Of a DNA stretch of 51,307 nucleotides, positions 40,067 to 48,269 are shown piece by piece. The notes beneath the pieces were generated by a model, which made no database searches, was not told the DNA's origin, and saw only the letters and a list, made by a program, of their open reading frames with translations. The position numbers were made by a program, and so were the translations under genes. Each line of letters begins with the position of its first letter. Positions within the stretch are counted from its first letter, which is position 1. Origin of the DNA: GWA1-54-12 sp964489845 (GTDB lineage Bacteria; Patescibacteriota; Minisyncoccia; UBA6257; GWB1-50-10); the NCBI GenBank assembly GCA_964489845.1, contig CAZAZV010000003.1, positions 1-51,307 on the forward strand, given 5' to 3'.

Positions 40067-42638
40067 CGGTGATTTGCCCCTTCACCAGCTTATCAGCCAG
40101 CGCATCTACAATCAATTTCTGAATGAGCCGGCGAAGCGGCCGGGCGCCGTAGTCGGGGTCGAACCCGTTTTCGGCAAGGTATGTCTTCACCTCCGGCTTC
40201 ACCTTGAGTGTGATGTTTTTCTCCTTGAGCCGCGCCTTCACCTCCTCGAGCTGCAAGTCGACAATTCTCTTGATGGAGGCGGGTTTCAGCGCATCGAAGA
40301 TGATGGTTTCGTCCAATCGGTTCAAAAATTCCGGTTTGAAGGTGTCACGGAGGGATTCCATGACCTGCTCCCGATATGCTCCTTCTTCTGTAGTCGTCTC
40401 CCCCGCTTCGTCTCCCGTCTTGAAGCCCAATACCGCCGCGTGGCGGAAGAATTCGCTCCCGACGTTCGAGGTCATAATGATGATGCAGTTCCTGAAGTTG
40501 ACGGTTTTCCCCTTGCCGTCGGTGAGTCGCCCGTCGTCCAAAATTTGCAGGAGAATGTTGAACACTTCCGGATTCGCTTTCTCGATTTCGTCGAAGAGGA
40601 TGAGCGAATACGGCCGGTGCCGCACCGCTTCAGTCAACTGTCCCCCCTCCTCATACCCGACGTACCCCGGCGGCGAACCGATGAGCCGCGCCGTCGTGTG
40701 CTTCTCCATATACTCGGACATATCGAGGCGGATGAGCGCTCTCTCGTCATTGAACATGAACGCCGCGAGCGCGCGGGCGAGTTCCGTCTTCCCAACGCCG
40801 GTCGGGCCCAGGAACATAAAGCTCCCGACGGGACGCCCCTCGTCCGCGAGGCCGACCCGCGAGCGGCGAAGTGCGCGCGCCACGGCACCGAGCGCTTCCT
40901 CCTGTCCCACGACGCGTTCTCCCAATACCTCTTCGATGCGCGACAACTTCGTAAGCTCCGTCTCGAGCATTTTACTCACCGGTATGCCCGTCCAGCGGGA
41001 AACCACCGCGGCAATGTCCTCGTCCGAAACGTATTCTTTGATGAACGTTTCTTTCTCTTTCGCCTTCTTCGTATATTCGCGCTCCAGGTTTTTCAATTTC
41101 TTCTCCGCCTCGGGCAGCGCCCCGTAACGAATCTCCGCAACCTTGTCCAATTCCCCTTCGCGCTCCGCCACTTCCGCACCCCACCGTAAGTCCTCGACCG
41201 CTTTGCGCGCGTTGTGCAGCGCTTCGACCGCGTTTTTCTCGTTGTGCCACTCGCCGGACAGCTTGTCGTTTTTCTCCTTGAGCGCCGTAAGCTCTTTCTC
41301 GATTTCCTTCAGGCGCTTCGCTTTCGAACTGTCTTTCTGGAGTGCTTGTTTCTCCACCTCAAGCCGCGTGATGTCCCGCCGGACCTCGTCGAGCTGCTGC
41401 GGGATGCTGTCGGATTCCAAGCGGCGCGCCGCCGCCGCTTCGTCGATGAGGTCAACCGCTTTGTCGGGCAAAAACCGGTCGGTGATGTATCGCGCCGACA
41501 GATTCACCGCCGCGACGAGTGCTTCGTCGGAAATCTTGAGACCATGGTGCGTCTCGTACTTCTCCCGCAACCCCCGCAGAATCGCGATGCTGTCTTCGAG
41601 CGACGGTTCCTCAACCACGATCGGCTGGAACCGGCGTTCGAGCGCCGCATCCTTCTCGATGTACCGCTGGTATTCCTTCAAGGTCGTCGCTCCCGCGCAA
41701 CGCAATTCGCCGCGCGCGAGGGCCGGTTTCAGGAGATTCGACGCGTCCACGGCACCCTCCGTCGCGCCCGCGCCGACCATCATATGCACCTCGTCGATGA
41801 AGAGGATGATATTGCCCGATGCTTCCCGAATTTCCTTGAGGAGTGCCTTGATGCGGTCTTCGAACTCGCCACGGAACTTTGTCCCGGCGATAATCGAGCC
41901 CAAATCGAGCGAAATCACCCGCTTGCCCTTCAGCGATTCCGGTACCTCGCCATTCACGATGCGCTGCGCGAGCCCTTCGATAATCGCCGTCTTTCCCACG
42001 CCCGGTTCGCCGATGAGGACGGGGTTGTTCTTTGTGCGGCGGGAGAGTATCTGCATGAGGCGCCGTAGCTCGTTCTCGCGCCCGATAACCGGGTCGAGCT
42101 TGCCTTCGCGCGCCTGCTTTGTGATATCAACGGTGTACTTCTCGAGTACCTGAAACTTCGTTTCCGGAAACTCGTCGGTCACCCGCGTACTCCCGCGGAG
42201 ATGCTTGAACGCGCGAACGAGTTCGTCGCGCCGCGCACCCTGCCGTTTCAGAAAATCGCCGCAGGCGGACGGGTAATCGACTATGGCGAGCAGAATGTGC
42301 TCGCATGAGACAAACTCGTCCTTGCTCTTCAAGGCGAGCTCGACAGCGTGGTTCAAAATTCTCATCACCTCCTGCGAGAGGTAGAGTTGGCTCACCTGGT
42401 CTCCGCTCGGAAATACCTTCGGCAATTCTTCGAGCCTGTGTTTCAATTCGTCTTCCAAGCTCACCGCGTCCACGCCGGCCTCGATGAGCATGGGGCGGAC
42501 GAGCGTTTCCTCGTCTTCCAGGAGAGAAAGCGCGAGATGGAACGCGGACAATTCTCCGTGATTGTATTCGGCGACGAGCCCCTGCGCGCGCTCGAGCGCT
42601 TCCTGTGCTTTGACGGTAAATCGATGAAAATTGGGCAT
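40005..42638 (-). CDS. clpB: ClpB-type AAA+ unfoldase carrying a ClpP-type loop
   Basis: This 877-residue Hsp100 protein has an N-domain (about 5-148), AAA-1 with Walker A GEPGVGKT (210-217), a long coiled-coil middle domain (about 414-535) as in ClpB, and AAA-2 with Walker A GPTGVGKT (611-618) and GYVGYEEGGQLTEAV. It would resolve aggregates. After TSNVGSEFF, however, it has an insert with the tripeptide LGF (737-739), like the ClpP-docking loop of ClpA/ClpC (IGF/VGF/LGF), which ClpB normally lacks. It may thus feed ClpP. A CIRCE-like operator (42693-42719) lies upstream. The choice between ClpB and ClpC as a name is open. Confidence 0.88.
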   Translation of the reverse strand: MPNFHRFTVKAQEALERAQGLVAEYNHGELSAFHLALSLLEDEETLVRPMLIEAGVDAVSLEDELKHRLEELPKVFPSGDQVSQLYLSQEVMRILNHAVELALKSKDEFVSCEHILLAIVDYPSACGDFLKRQGARRDELVRAFKHLRGSTRVTDEFPETKFQVLEKYTVDITKQAREGKLDPVIGRENELRRLMQILSRRTKNNPVLIGEPGVGKTAIIEGLAQRIVNGEVPESLKGKRVISLDLGSIIAGTKFRGEFEDRIKALLKEIREASGNIILFIDEVHMMVGAGATEGAVDASNLLKPALARGELRCAGATTLKEYQRYIEKDAALERRFQPIVVEEPSLEDSIAILRGLREKYETHHGLKISDEALVAAVNLSARYITDRFLPDKAVDLIDEAAAARRLESDSIPQQLDEVRRDITRLEVEKQALQKDSSKAKRLKEIEKELTALKEKNDKLSGEWHNEKNAVEALHNARKAVEDLRWGAEVAEREGELDKVAEIRYGALPEAEKKLKNLEREYTKKAKEKETFIKEYVSDEDIAAVVSRWTGIPVSKMLETELTKLSRIEEVLGERVVGQEEALGAVARALRRSRVGLADEGRPVGSFMFLGPTGVGKTELARALAAFMFNDERALIRLDMSEYMEKHTTARLIGSPPGYVGYEEGGQLTEAVRHRPYSLILFDEIEKANPEVFNILLQILDDGRLTDGKGKTVNFRNCIIIMTSNVGSEFFRHAAVLGFKTGDEAGETTTEEGAYREQVMESLRDTFKPEFLNRLDETIIFDALKPASIKRIVDLQLEEVKARLKEKNITLKVKPEVKTYLAENGFDPDYGARPLRRLIQKLIVDALADKLVKGQITDGENVSVSFNSRSKRVELTV

Positions 42639-42692
42639 GCTTGGGTTAGAGATTAGTTATCGGAAAGTGGAAAGTAGTTATAGAAGCTTGTT

Positions 42693-42719
42693 TTAGCAGA
42701 CTCGTCTAACGACTGCTAC
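42693..42719 (-). promoter_or_regulatory. CIRCE-like inverted repeat upstream of clpB
   Basis: The plus strand reads TTAGCAGAC-N9-GACTGCTAC. The CIRCE consensus bound by the heat-shock repressor HrcA is TTAGCACTC-N9-GAGTGCTAA. Both arms match at 7 of 9 positions and the 9-9-9 spacing is exact. It lies 55 to 81 nt upstream of the clpB ATG and next to a TATAAC -10-like box (42677-42682), so it could cover the -35 region. No hrcA gene is in the window. Confidence 0.5.
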
Positions 42720-42723
42720 TATC

Positions 42724-43986
42724 CTACAGGTTTTTCGGCATCGCTTCAAGTGTCGCCTGAAGCGTGATTTCCTTGCCGTTCCGGAATACGTCGAGCGTGA
42801 CGGTGTCCCCCACGTTGTGTTCGCCGATAAGCTCCGAAAGCGGCGTATCGATGGTCACCTGCTTCCCGTCCACTTTCAGGATGATATCTTCCGCCTGGAG
42901 TCCCGCCTGCTCCGCCGGAGAATTCGGCACGACTGCCGGCCCATCCTGGTTCCCCCGCACCAAGGCGCCGTACGACGCGGGCAAGTTCTGCGCTTTCGCG
43001 ATGTCCGCATCTATGGAGAGATACCGCACGCCGAGGTACGGCGCCTGGATTTCTCCGGTCTTTTCAACTGACTGAATGTCGCGCTTCACGACGTTAATCG
43101 GTATCGCGAAGCCGATGCTCTGCGCGTCCTGCGCCATTGCCGTATTCATCCCGACGACTTCGCCGCGGAGATTCAAGAGCGGCCCGCCGGAATTCCCCGC
43201 GTTGATTGCCGCATCCGTCTGTATCACGTCGTTGATGTTTTCCGTGAAGTTCCCTTCCCCGCCCGCGGTGATATTCCGCGAGAGGCCGGAGATGACGCCC
43301 ACGGACACGCTGTTCTGAAATTCCCCCAATGCGTTCCCGATGGCAATCGCCGTCTGTCCCAGCTTCAGCGTATCGGAATCGCCAAGCGTCACCGTCGGCA
43401 ATCCGCCGTCGGGCGGCGTGATTTTGATGAGCGCGACGTCCTGCGAGGGGTCGCGCGAGACCACCTTCGCATCATATTTCTTCCCGTCTTCCGTGAAAAC
43501 GGTGTAGTCGGCGCTCGGGTCGAGCACCACGTGCTTATTCGTCACAATCAAACCGTCGGGCGAGACGATGAAGCCGCTCCCGCCGCCCACCTCCTGTTTC
43601 TGCGTCTTGCCAGAATCGGGGCAGGGCGCGTAAAATTGCATATCGTTGCTTCCGAAGAACTGCTGGAACTCCGGCGGCAGGTTTCCGAACGGATTGTACG
43701 GGCAACTTTCCACGATCGGCACGTCTTTCGTAATCACAATCGAGACGACGGCGGGCGTCGTCTTCTCGACGGCGGAGACGACGGCGTTTTCGTAATTAAC
43801 GGTCGGCTGGTAGAGCGACGTTTGCGGTGCCGTACTCGGCGTCGAGGTCGCTTCCGGTACAAGGCCGCTCAAAAGATTCCTGAAACTGTCGAGGAGGCTC
43901 GCTCGCGACTGGGGAACGAGCAAAATCAAACCGAGCAGTACCACGGCGGCGCCGATGGTGATGATGGTCTTCTTTTTCTGTTGCAT
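42724..43986 (-). CDS. HtrA/DegP-type serine protease with PDZ domain
   Basis: This 420-residue protein has one membrane anchor at about 8-25, a linker, a trypsin-like domain with catalytic His152 (TNKHVV), Asp183 (SQDVALIKI) and Ser266 (NAGNSGGP), and one PDZ domain at about 310-415. It degrades misfolded extracytoplasmic proteins. Two cysteines (95 in ESCPYNP, 122 in APCPDSG) sit in the loop before the catalytic domain and could form a disulfide. The ATG at 43986 is 6 nt after a perfect TATAAT (43993-43998) that overlaps the stop codon of the cysteine desulfurase. Confidence 0.92.
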   Translation of the reverse strand: MQQKKKTIITIGAAVVLLGLILLVPQSRASLLDSFRNLLSGLVPEATSTPSTAPQTSLYQPTVNYENAVVSAVEKTTPAVVSIVITKDVPIVESCPYNPFGNLPPEFQQFFGSNDMQFYAPCPDSGKTQKQEVGGGSGFIVSPDGLIVTNKHVVLDPSADYTVFTEDGKKYDAKVVSRDPSQDVALIKITPPDGGLPTVTLGDSDTLKLGQTAIAIGNALGEFQNSVSVGVISGLSRNITAGGEGNFTENINDVIQTDAAINAGNSGGPLLNLRGEVVGMNTAMAQDAQSIGFAIPINVVKRDIQSVEKTGEIQAPYLGVRYLSIDADIAKAQNLPASYGALVRGNQDGPAVVPNSPAEQAGLQAEDIILKVDGKQVTIDTPLSELIGEHNVGDTVTLDVFRNGKEITLQATLEAMPKNL

Positions 43987-43992
43987 AGCTTT

Positions 43993-43998
43993 ATTATA
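43993..43998 (-). promoter_or_regulatory. htrA-like gene -10 box, leaderless layout
   Basis: TATAAT on the minus strand ends 6 nt before the ATG at 43986. It overlaps the stop codon of the upstream gene. No convincing -35 box was found, so the site rests mainly on its position and match. Confidence 0.45.
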
Positions 43999-45142
43999 GT
44001 ATCTTTTTCAACCGTTCGAGCGCTTCATCGAGTTCTTCCTTCGTTGTCCACCTCCCGAAACTGAAACGCAGCGTGCTTTTCGCGCGGTCCGCGCCGTACC
44101 CGAGTGCGCGCACGACGTGAGACGGCTCGATGGCCCGCGCGGCGCACGCCGCACCCGTCGACACCGCAACGCCCGCCATATCGAGCTTGATGAGCAGCTC
44201 TTCCCCGTCGCGCCCTGGGAAATACACGCTCACGATGTGCGGAACTCGTTCCGAATGCTTCGCCTCGGGTATGCCGTTGAGCTCCGCATCCCCCGCGGCC
44301 GCTTCGACTCTCTGTATAAAATACTCCGCAAGGCGCTCCATTCTTTCACGTTCCGTTTTCCTCGTCCCGCTCGCGAGCTCGACTGCCGCGGAGAATCCGA
44401 CTATGGCGGGCGTATTCGCGGTCGCCTTCTCGAGCTCCGGCTCGAGCCGCTCGCCTCTCGTATAGAGTGCGCCGATACCCTTCGGTCCGCAAAGTTTGTG
44501 CGCGCAGAGCGTCATGGCATCCACACCGAGTTCGTCCACGTTGCATGAGAGATACTGCGGTCCGTGTGAGGCATCTGTGTGAAAGAGCGGATACGCGTTT
44601 TGGGATTTCCTGAACTCTTTTATTATTTTCGCAATTTCCGCGAGCGGCTCTACGGTGCCGATTTCGTTGTTTACGTACATCACGGAGACGAAAACCGTCC
44701 GCTCATCGAGCAGGTTTCTGAATCCTTCGAGGTCGACGATGCCCCTTTTGTCTACCGGCAGCATTCTTGTCTCAATTCCCCGCTCCTCAAGCTTCTTCGC
44801 CGTATGTATGACCGAACTGTGCTCAATGGAGGAAACGATGATGTTTGGTTTCCCGGAAAACGTCACGACATCGAGCGCGCGTTCCACGGTTTGCTCCATG
44901 GCGAGTTTGTTCGACGCGCTCGCGCTCGGAGTAAAGATGATTTCTCCCCGCTTCGCACCGATGGCGCGCGCGATCGTTTCCTTCGCATCGTCAATCGCCT
45001 TGAGCGCCTCCTGTCCGAACGAGTGAATCGCGTTCGCATTGCCGTATTTCTCTGAAAAATATGGCTGCATAGCGCGAAGCACGCGCTCATCGACCGGCGT
45101 TGTCGCCGCGTAATCGAGGTATATTTTCTTTTCGTTTTCCAT
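43994..45142 (-). CDS. Cysteine desulfurase (NifS/IscS-like)
   Basis: This 382-residue PLP enzyme begins KIYLDYAATTPVDERVL. It has the PLP-binding region LCAHKLCGPKGIGALY (Lys in AHK) and the catalytic-cysteine region VSTGAACAARA. It takes sulfur from cysteine for iron-sulfur clusters or tRNA thiolation. The ATG at 45142 is preferred over one 12 codons upstream because a -10 box ends 6 nt before it. No IscU or IscA partner is next to it. Confidence 0.92.
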   Translation of the reverse strand: MENEKKIYLDYAATTPVDERVLRAMQPYFSEKYGNANAIHSFGQEALKAIDDAKETIARAIGAKRGEIIFTPSASASNKLAMEQTVERALDVVTFSGKPNIIVSSIEHSSVIHTAKKLEERGIETRMLPVDKRGIVDLEGFRNLLDERTVFVSVMYVNNEIGTVEPLAEIAKIIKEFRKSQNAYPLFHTDASHGPQYLSCNVDELGVDAMTLCAHKLCGPKGIGALYTRGERLEPELEKATANTPAIVGFSAAVELASGTRKTERERMERLAEYFIQRVEAAAGDAELNGIPEAKHSERVPHIVSVYFPGRDGEELLIKLDMAGVAVSTGAACAARAIEPSHVVRALGYGADRAKSTLRFSFGRWTTKEELDEALERLKKIL

Positions 45143-45148
45143 ATGTTC

Positions 45149-45178
45149 AGTATATGAGCGAAGCCCGCTTTCACTCAA
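45149..45178 (-). promoter_or_regulatory. Cysteine desulfurase promoter, leaderless layout
   Basis: On the minus strand TTGAGT (45173-45178) and TATACT (45149-45154) are 18 nt apart; the -10 ends 6 nt before the ATG. The terminator of the upstream gene pair lies directly before it. Confidence 0.6.
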
Positions 45179-45180
45179 GC

Positions 45181-45206
45181 GAAAGCGCCCCCGCGGGGGC
45201 GCTTTC
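45181..45206 (-). terminator. Terminator-like GC-rich palindrome
   Basis: GAAAGCGCCCCC pairs with GGGGGCGCTTTC around GC. It follows the 45231-45503 gene by 25 nt. The T-run is weak (CTTTCG), so it may work as a terminator or as a structural element. Confidence 0.65.
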
Positions 45207-45230
45207 CGGTGTCTTCGCGTGCGTTTGATG

Positions 45231-45503
45231 CTATAAGTTGTTCAAGTCCTGATTGACCTGATTCAGCTCGTTATTGACGCCGCCCGGATTAATCCCCTGC
45301 AACTGCTGCCGTATGTCGCCCGTCGTGTCGGCACCGAGTCCCGGTACCGTCGTCGACGTTCCCGCCGCAGGCGCCGTCGATGTCGCTGCGGCTCCCGTCG
45401 GTTCCGTCGGTGACACATGGCTGCTGCCGAGCCGCCACACCCACACGCCCACCACGATAATCGCGAGTATGACGATGATAATCCACCAATATTTCTGGTT
45501 CAT
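45231..45503 (-). CDS. Small membrane-anchored protein
   Basis: This 90-residue protein has one membrane segment at about 5-25 (WWIIIVILAIIVVGVWVW), a Thr/Ala/Pro-rich spacer, and a C-terminal Asn/Gln-rich helix (NNELNQVNQDLNNL). The type of anchor and spacer suggests an envelope-facing protein; no family is recognised. It starts 3 nt after the stop of the preceding gene and has no separate ribosome site. Confidence 0.7.
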   Translation of the reverse strand: MNQKYWWIIIVILAIIVVGVWVWRLGSSHVSPTEPTGAAATSTAPAAGTSTTVPGLGADTTGDIRQQLQGINPGGVNNELNQVNQDLNNL

Positions 45504-45506
45504 AGG

Positions 45507-46640
45507 TTATTGATTATTCGTGTCCGATGACGAAGTGGTTTCTCCGTCTGATGACGATGCGTTCGCTTCATCGACCCGCGGTATCTGCGCCAGTTGCACC
45601 GCGATGTTCTGAACCGCGCCGAAATCGCTCTTCACCCCGTTTTCCAGCTTCAGCAAGTTCGTCTTTATGGTATCCCGCATGCTCTTCAGCGCGTTCTGAA
45701 CGCCCTGAATGGTCGCATTGCCCGGAATCGACGGTTCCGCCACGGCACCATAGGCGGCAAGCACGTCGTTCCTCGTGCTCGTGATTGAGTTTCGCGCCGC
45801 CGTGATGGCGTTGTAGATGCCGCTTGCCTGGTCTTTCGTGATAACACCGGCCATCACCGCTTTGTCGGTTCTTGTTGAGATATTCGTGAGCACCACGCCG
45901 AGCTTATCAAGCACGCTTATGAAGTGGTCGAGCATCCGCTTCTGCACGGCGTAGAGATTGTCGACGATATTTGCCGCGAGCTGTTGCTTCGTCTTGTCTT
46001 GAATATCCTGCAAGCTCGTTTTTGCCGTTGCCGCATTCTGCGCTACCGCGTCCTCGTACTCTGATTGCTTCGCCGCCACCGCCTCCTGCACGCTCACCAC
46101 CCGCTGCGCTTCCAAGTTATGCCGTTCCCGTATGAGGCTTGTGACAGGGATTGTGCTCGATGCCCCGCTCACGATGACCCCCGTCGTCGATGCGAACTGA
46201 ACTTTCAGTTTCGCCTCCTCATCGCTCAATTCCTGCTCCTTTTCCTGCAGCGCCTCGGCGCTCATGTGCGGTACCGCCATCGGATTCGGAGCAATGAGCA
46301 TCTGACCGGGTCCCGTCGTGCTGTCCGCGGGAGGCGTCCAGTTATTGTAGAAATCTATGATTTTCGAGACGTCGTTCACTGAACTTGTTCCTTCTGTTTC
46401 GGAATCCGTTGCTTCCACCTCGGGACTTTCCGGCATCTCGGGCTGTTCGTTCTCCGAGCTCGTCACCTCCGTGTCCGAATTTTGATTTTCCGTATCGTCG
46501 CCTCCCCCGATGAGCTGCTTCCCGAACTGGATCGCTTTCTGCTGAAGGTCCCCGAACGGCGTATCGTCGGCTTTCGCGGCATGAACCGCCGTCACGACGC
46601 TCAATGCACCGACAAGCACCACTCCCATAAGTTTCTTCAT
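45507..46640 (-). CDS. Secreted coiled-coil protein of unknown function
   Basis: This 377-residue protein has a signal peptide (MKKLMGVVLVGALSVVTAVHA), an acidic low-complexity stretch at about 45-90, and then long helices with heptad-like patterning (EALQEKEQELSDEEAKLKV, QSEYEDAVAQNAATAK). The Ser/Asp-rich tail ends the chain. It is probably a surface or wall-associated protein. The ATG at 46640 is chosen because it begins the signal peptide. An extended -10 lies at 46690-46698; the 43-nt leader has no Shine-Dalgarno. Confidence 0.72.
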   Translation of the reverse strand: MKKLMGVVLVGALSVVTAVHAAKADDTPFGDLQQKAIQFGKQLIGGGDDTENQNSDTEVTSSENEQPEMPESPEVEATDSETEGTSSVNDVSKIIDFYNNWTPPADSTTGPGQMLIAPNPMAVPHMSAEALQEKEQELSDEEAKLKVQFASTTGVIVSGASSTIPVTSLIRERHNLEAQRVVSVQEAVAAKQSEYEDAVAQNAATAKTSLQDIQDKTKQQLAANIVDNLYAVQKRMLDHFISVLDKLGVVLTNISTRTDKAVMAGVITKDQASGIYNAITAARNSITSTRNDVLAAYGAVAEPSIPGNATIQGVQNALKSMRDTIKTNLLKLENGVKSDFGAVQNIAVQLAQIPRVDEANASSSDGETTSSSDTNNQ

Positions 46641-46689
46641 ATGTATGTTAGGTAGGTTATTTGGTTTTACTGCGCCCTTTAACCATCCC

Positions 46690-46698
46690 AGTATACCA
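46690..46698 (-). promoter_or_regulatory. Extended -10 promoter
   Basis: On the minus strand TGGTATACT matches TGnTATAAT with one mismatch. It would start the transcript near 46683 for the secreted coiled-coil gene and the small membrane-protein gene after it. Confidence 0.55.
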
Positions 46699-46718
46699 CA
46701 CGAGCGTCCCCAATGAGA

Positions 46719-46739
46719 AGCCCCGTTTTTCACGGGGCT
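46719..46739 (-). terminator. Terminator after the 46749-47033 gene
   Basis: AGCCCCG pairs with CGGGGCT around a T-rich loop. On the minus strand a weak T-tract follows (TTCTCATT). It lies just after the stop of the small membrane protein. Confidence 0.6.
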
Positions 46740-46748
46740 GTTACGAAA

Positions 46749-47033
46749 TCAGGGGAAAAATTGAGCAATGATGCCGTAGAGAACCGCCACGATGGGTGTT
46801 ATGGGAAATATTCCTACGGCTACGAACGACATGAATCCGAGCGCGAGTCCCGTGATGTACTGCAGAGGATTGAGCGATTCGGAAAAATCGAACCACATCG
46901 CTGCCGTCCTCTTGACGCCGCTGCCGATGAGCATGCACGCGAACCCCGCAACGCCGATGAGTACGCCCCCGAGGAGCAGCCACGGCACCGATCGGTCGAT
47001 GTCTATCTTGATTGTCCCCATCAACTCTTCCAC
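46749..47033 (-). CDS. Small membrane protein
   Basis: This 94-residue protein has two long hydrophobic segments (WLLLGGVLIGVAGFACMLIG, then YITGLALGFMSFVAVGIFPI) and a short third. No family is recognised. A GTG at 47033 is preferred because the strong Shine-Dalgarno AAGGAGG lies 9 nt upstream; ATG at 47021 (MGTIKIDID) is an alternative. Confidence 0.6.
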   Translation of the reverse strand: MEELMGTIKIDIDRSVPWLLLGGVLIGVAGFACMLIGSGVKRTAAMWFDFSESLNPLQYITGLALGFMSFVAVGIFPITPIVAVLYGIIAQFFP

Positions 47034-47103
47034 TGCCCTATTCCTCCTTCTTCTCAATTTCTATCCGCACTCGGAAAGATGACTGCGCCCCATTGTAGCA
47101 CGA

Positions 47104-47180
47104 TGGGGTGGGCGATGGGAATTGAACCCACAACGACCAGCTCCACAAGCTGGTGCTCTGCCAGTTGAGCTACGCCCACC
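47104..47180 (-). tRNA. tRNA-His (anticodon GTG)
   Basis: On the minus strand the acceptor GTGGGCG pairs with CGCCCAC, with the extra G at position -1 typical of tRNA-His. The anticodon stem CCAGC/GCTGG encloses TTGTGGA with anticodon GTG. The discriminator is C and a 3' CCA is encoded. Confidence 0.95.
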
Positions 47181-47248
47181 ATACTGCTGGTATCTGACGC
47201 CGATAGATTTAACTATCGGGTTGCATAGTATAAATGTCAATCATTCAG

Positions 47249-47319
47249 TCGGGCCGCCGGGAATTGAACCCGGGCTGCGAGCTCCCAAAGCCCGTGTACT
47301 ACCGTTATACGACGGCCCG
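47249..47319 (-). tRNA. tRNA-Pro (anticodon TGG)
   Basis: On the minus strand the acceptor CGGGCCG pairs with CGGCCCG. The anticodon stem CGGGC/GCTCG encloses TTTGGGA with anticodon TGG, and the T-arm CCGGG/CCCGG encloses TTCAATT. No CCA is encoded. Confidence 0.93.
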
Positions 47320-47400
47320 TCTTCATTGCAATCTTACGTCTCAACCCATATGATTTCAATTGTAGGTGCCCCGTGCGCATCCGCTTCGGTGGCATCACTC

Positions 47401-47433
47401 GGCGGAAATATAAACTTCGTTTATGTTTCCGCC
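47401..47433. repeat. Palindrome, 15-bp arms with one mismatch, 3-nt loop
   Basis: GGCGGAAATATAAAC and GTTTATGTTTCCGCC flank TTC. It lies 7 nt upstream of tRNA-Arg and is not part of a gene. It has the short-loop shape of the other palindromes in this window. Confidence 0.8.
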
Positions 47434-47439
47434 TCGCTC

Positions 47440-47511
47440 GCCCCCGTAGTTCAATGGACAGAACAGCTCCCTTCTAAGGAGCGGATGCGGGTCCGATTCC
47501 TGCCGGGGGTA
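47440..47511 (+). tRNA. tRNA-Arg (anticodon TCT)
   Basis: The acceptor GCCCCCG pairs with CGGGGGT (one G-T pair). The anticodon stem GCTCC/GGAGC encloses CTTCTAA with anticodon TCT, reading AGA. The T-arm is GCGGG/CCTGC around TCCGATT. The discriminator is A and CCA is not encoded. It ends 4 nt before the convergent gene at 47516. Confidence 0.93.
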
Positions 47512-47515
47512 CAAA

Positions 47516-47839
47516 CTATTCCTTCATCCGCGCCGCGTAGGCGAACTCGTCGAAATAGCGGAGCAGGTTTTTGAGCGTGTCCTTATACTCACGCGTACCG
47601 AAGACGGTGTCGCAAAAAACTTCCCGCGCGCGGGCGATTTCTCTTTGGCGTCCCCGCCAGCGCGAGTCGGAGAGCGTCAAGTCGAAAAGTTCCAGCGCGC
47701 GCTCCGCGGCGCTCCGGAACCGTTCCTCGTCTTTACCTTCCGCATTCGCCGCCCGGTTTATCTCGCTCCCGATATTACCGAGCTGCTCCATAAGGGACAG
47801 GTCTCGCCATCCGCCGTTTGCAAGTTCTTCGTGCCGCAT
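47516..47839 (-). CDS. Helical hypothetical protein (four-helix-bundle-like)
   Basis: This 107-residue protein appears fully helical (WRDLSLMEQLGNIGSEINRA, ERALELFDLTLSD, YKDTLKNLLRYFDEFAYAA) with heptad-like spacing. It probably makes a small helix bundle; no function can be assigned. It starts 1 nt after the stop of the DUF5674 gene and is probably translated by coupling. Its end faces tRNA-Arg, with no terminator seen. Confidence 0.72.
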   Translation of the reverse strand: MRHEELANGGWRDLSLMEQLGNIGSEINRAANAEGKDEERFRSAAERALELFDLTLSDSRWRGRQREIARAREVFCDTVFGTREYKDTLKNLLRYFDEFAYAARMKE

Positions 47840-47840
47840 C

Positions 47841-48188
47841 TTATCGTTTCACCAGTCTATCGACGACGCCGCGTATGTGCTCCCGTGTCTCCTTGCTTTC
47901 GATATCGCGGGAACGATTGCCGCAGTGCGGCTTGATATTTATCATCGAGTCGAATTCGAGCCAGTCGTCGCCGGACTTATCGGGGTAGATATTGATGCCC
48001 CATGTATCCTCCCGTGTCGAACCCTGCTCGGAGAGCGCGACTTCTTCGTCTGCGTGCAGTTCGCCGCCGATAGCCATAATCCCTTTCTCCACGTCGACAA
48101 CCGCTTTTACCAGGATGCCGAACTGGCGTGCGGCGATGTCCCGCAATACCTCCCTGTCTATCGGTTCTTTCACTATCCGTATCGCCAT
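47841..48188 (-). CDS. DUF5674 family protein
   Basis: This 115-residue protein has the DUF5674 pattern: ARQFGILVKAVVDVEKGIMA, GGELHADEEVALSEQGS, WGINIYPDKSGDDWLEFDSMINI. The family is found mainly in Patescibacteria and its function is unknown. The ATG at 48188 is 6 nt after CATAAT. Conserved histidine and acidic residues in GGELHADEE may bind metal; this is a guess. Confidence 0.78.
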   Translation of the reverse strand: MAIRIVKEPIDREVLRDIAARQFGILVKAVVDVEKGIMAIGGELHADEEVALSEQGSTREDTWGINIYPDKSGDDWLEFDSMINIKPHCGNRSRDIESKETREHIRGVVDRLVKR

Positions 48189-48194
48189 ACGTTC

Positions 48195-48200
48195 ATTATG
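48195..48200 (-). promoter_or_regulatory. DUF5674 gene -10 box, leaderless layout
   Basis: CATAAT on the minus strand ends 6 nt before the ATG at 48188. The -35 region falls near the T-tract of the terminator at 48230-48252 and is weak. Confidence 0.4.
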
Positions 48201-48229
48201 TTACTACATTCTCGTCTCTTGATAAAAAG

Positions 48230-48252
48230 GCCGACTCATTTCGGGAGTCGGC
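48230..48252 (-). terminator. Terminator after the ATP-grasp gene
   Basis: GCCGACTC pairs with GAGTCGGC around 7 nt. On the minus strand CTTTTTATC follows. It ends the ligase cassette just before the DUF5674 promoter. Confidence 0.86.
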
Positions 48253-48269
48253 TTACGTACGCATACTTG

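Noticed and set aside
42693..42719. The inverted repeat between the protease and clpB as a transcription terminator
   Set aside because: The stem is not followed by a T-run on either strand, and its 9-9-9 layout fits an operator better.
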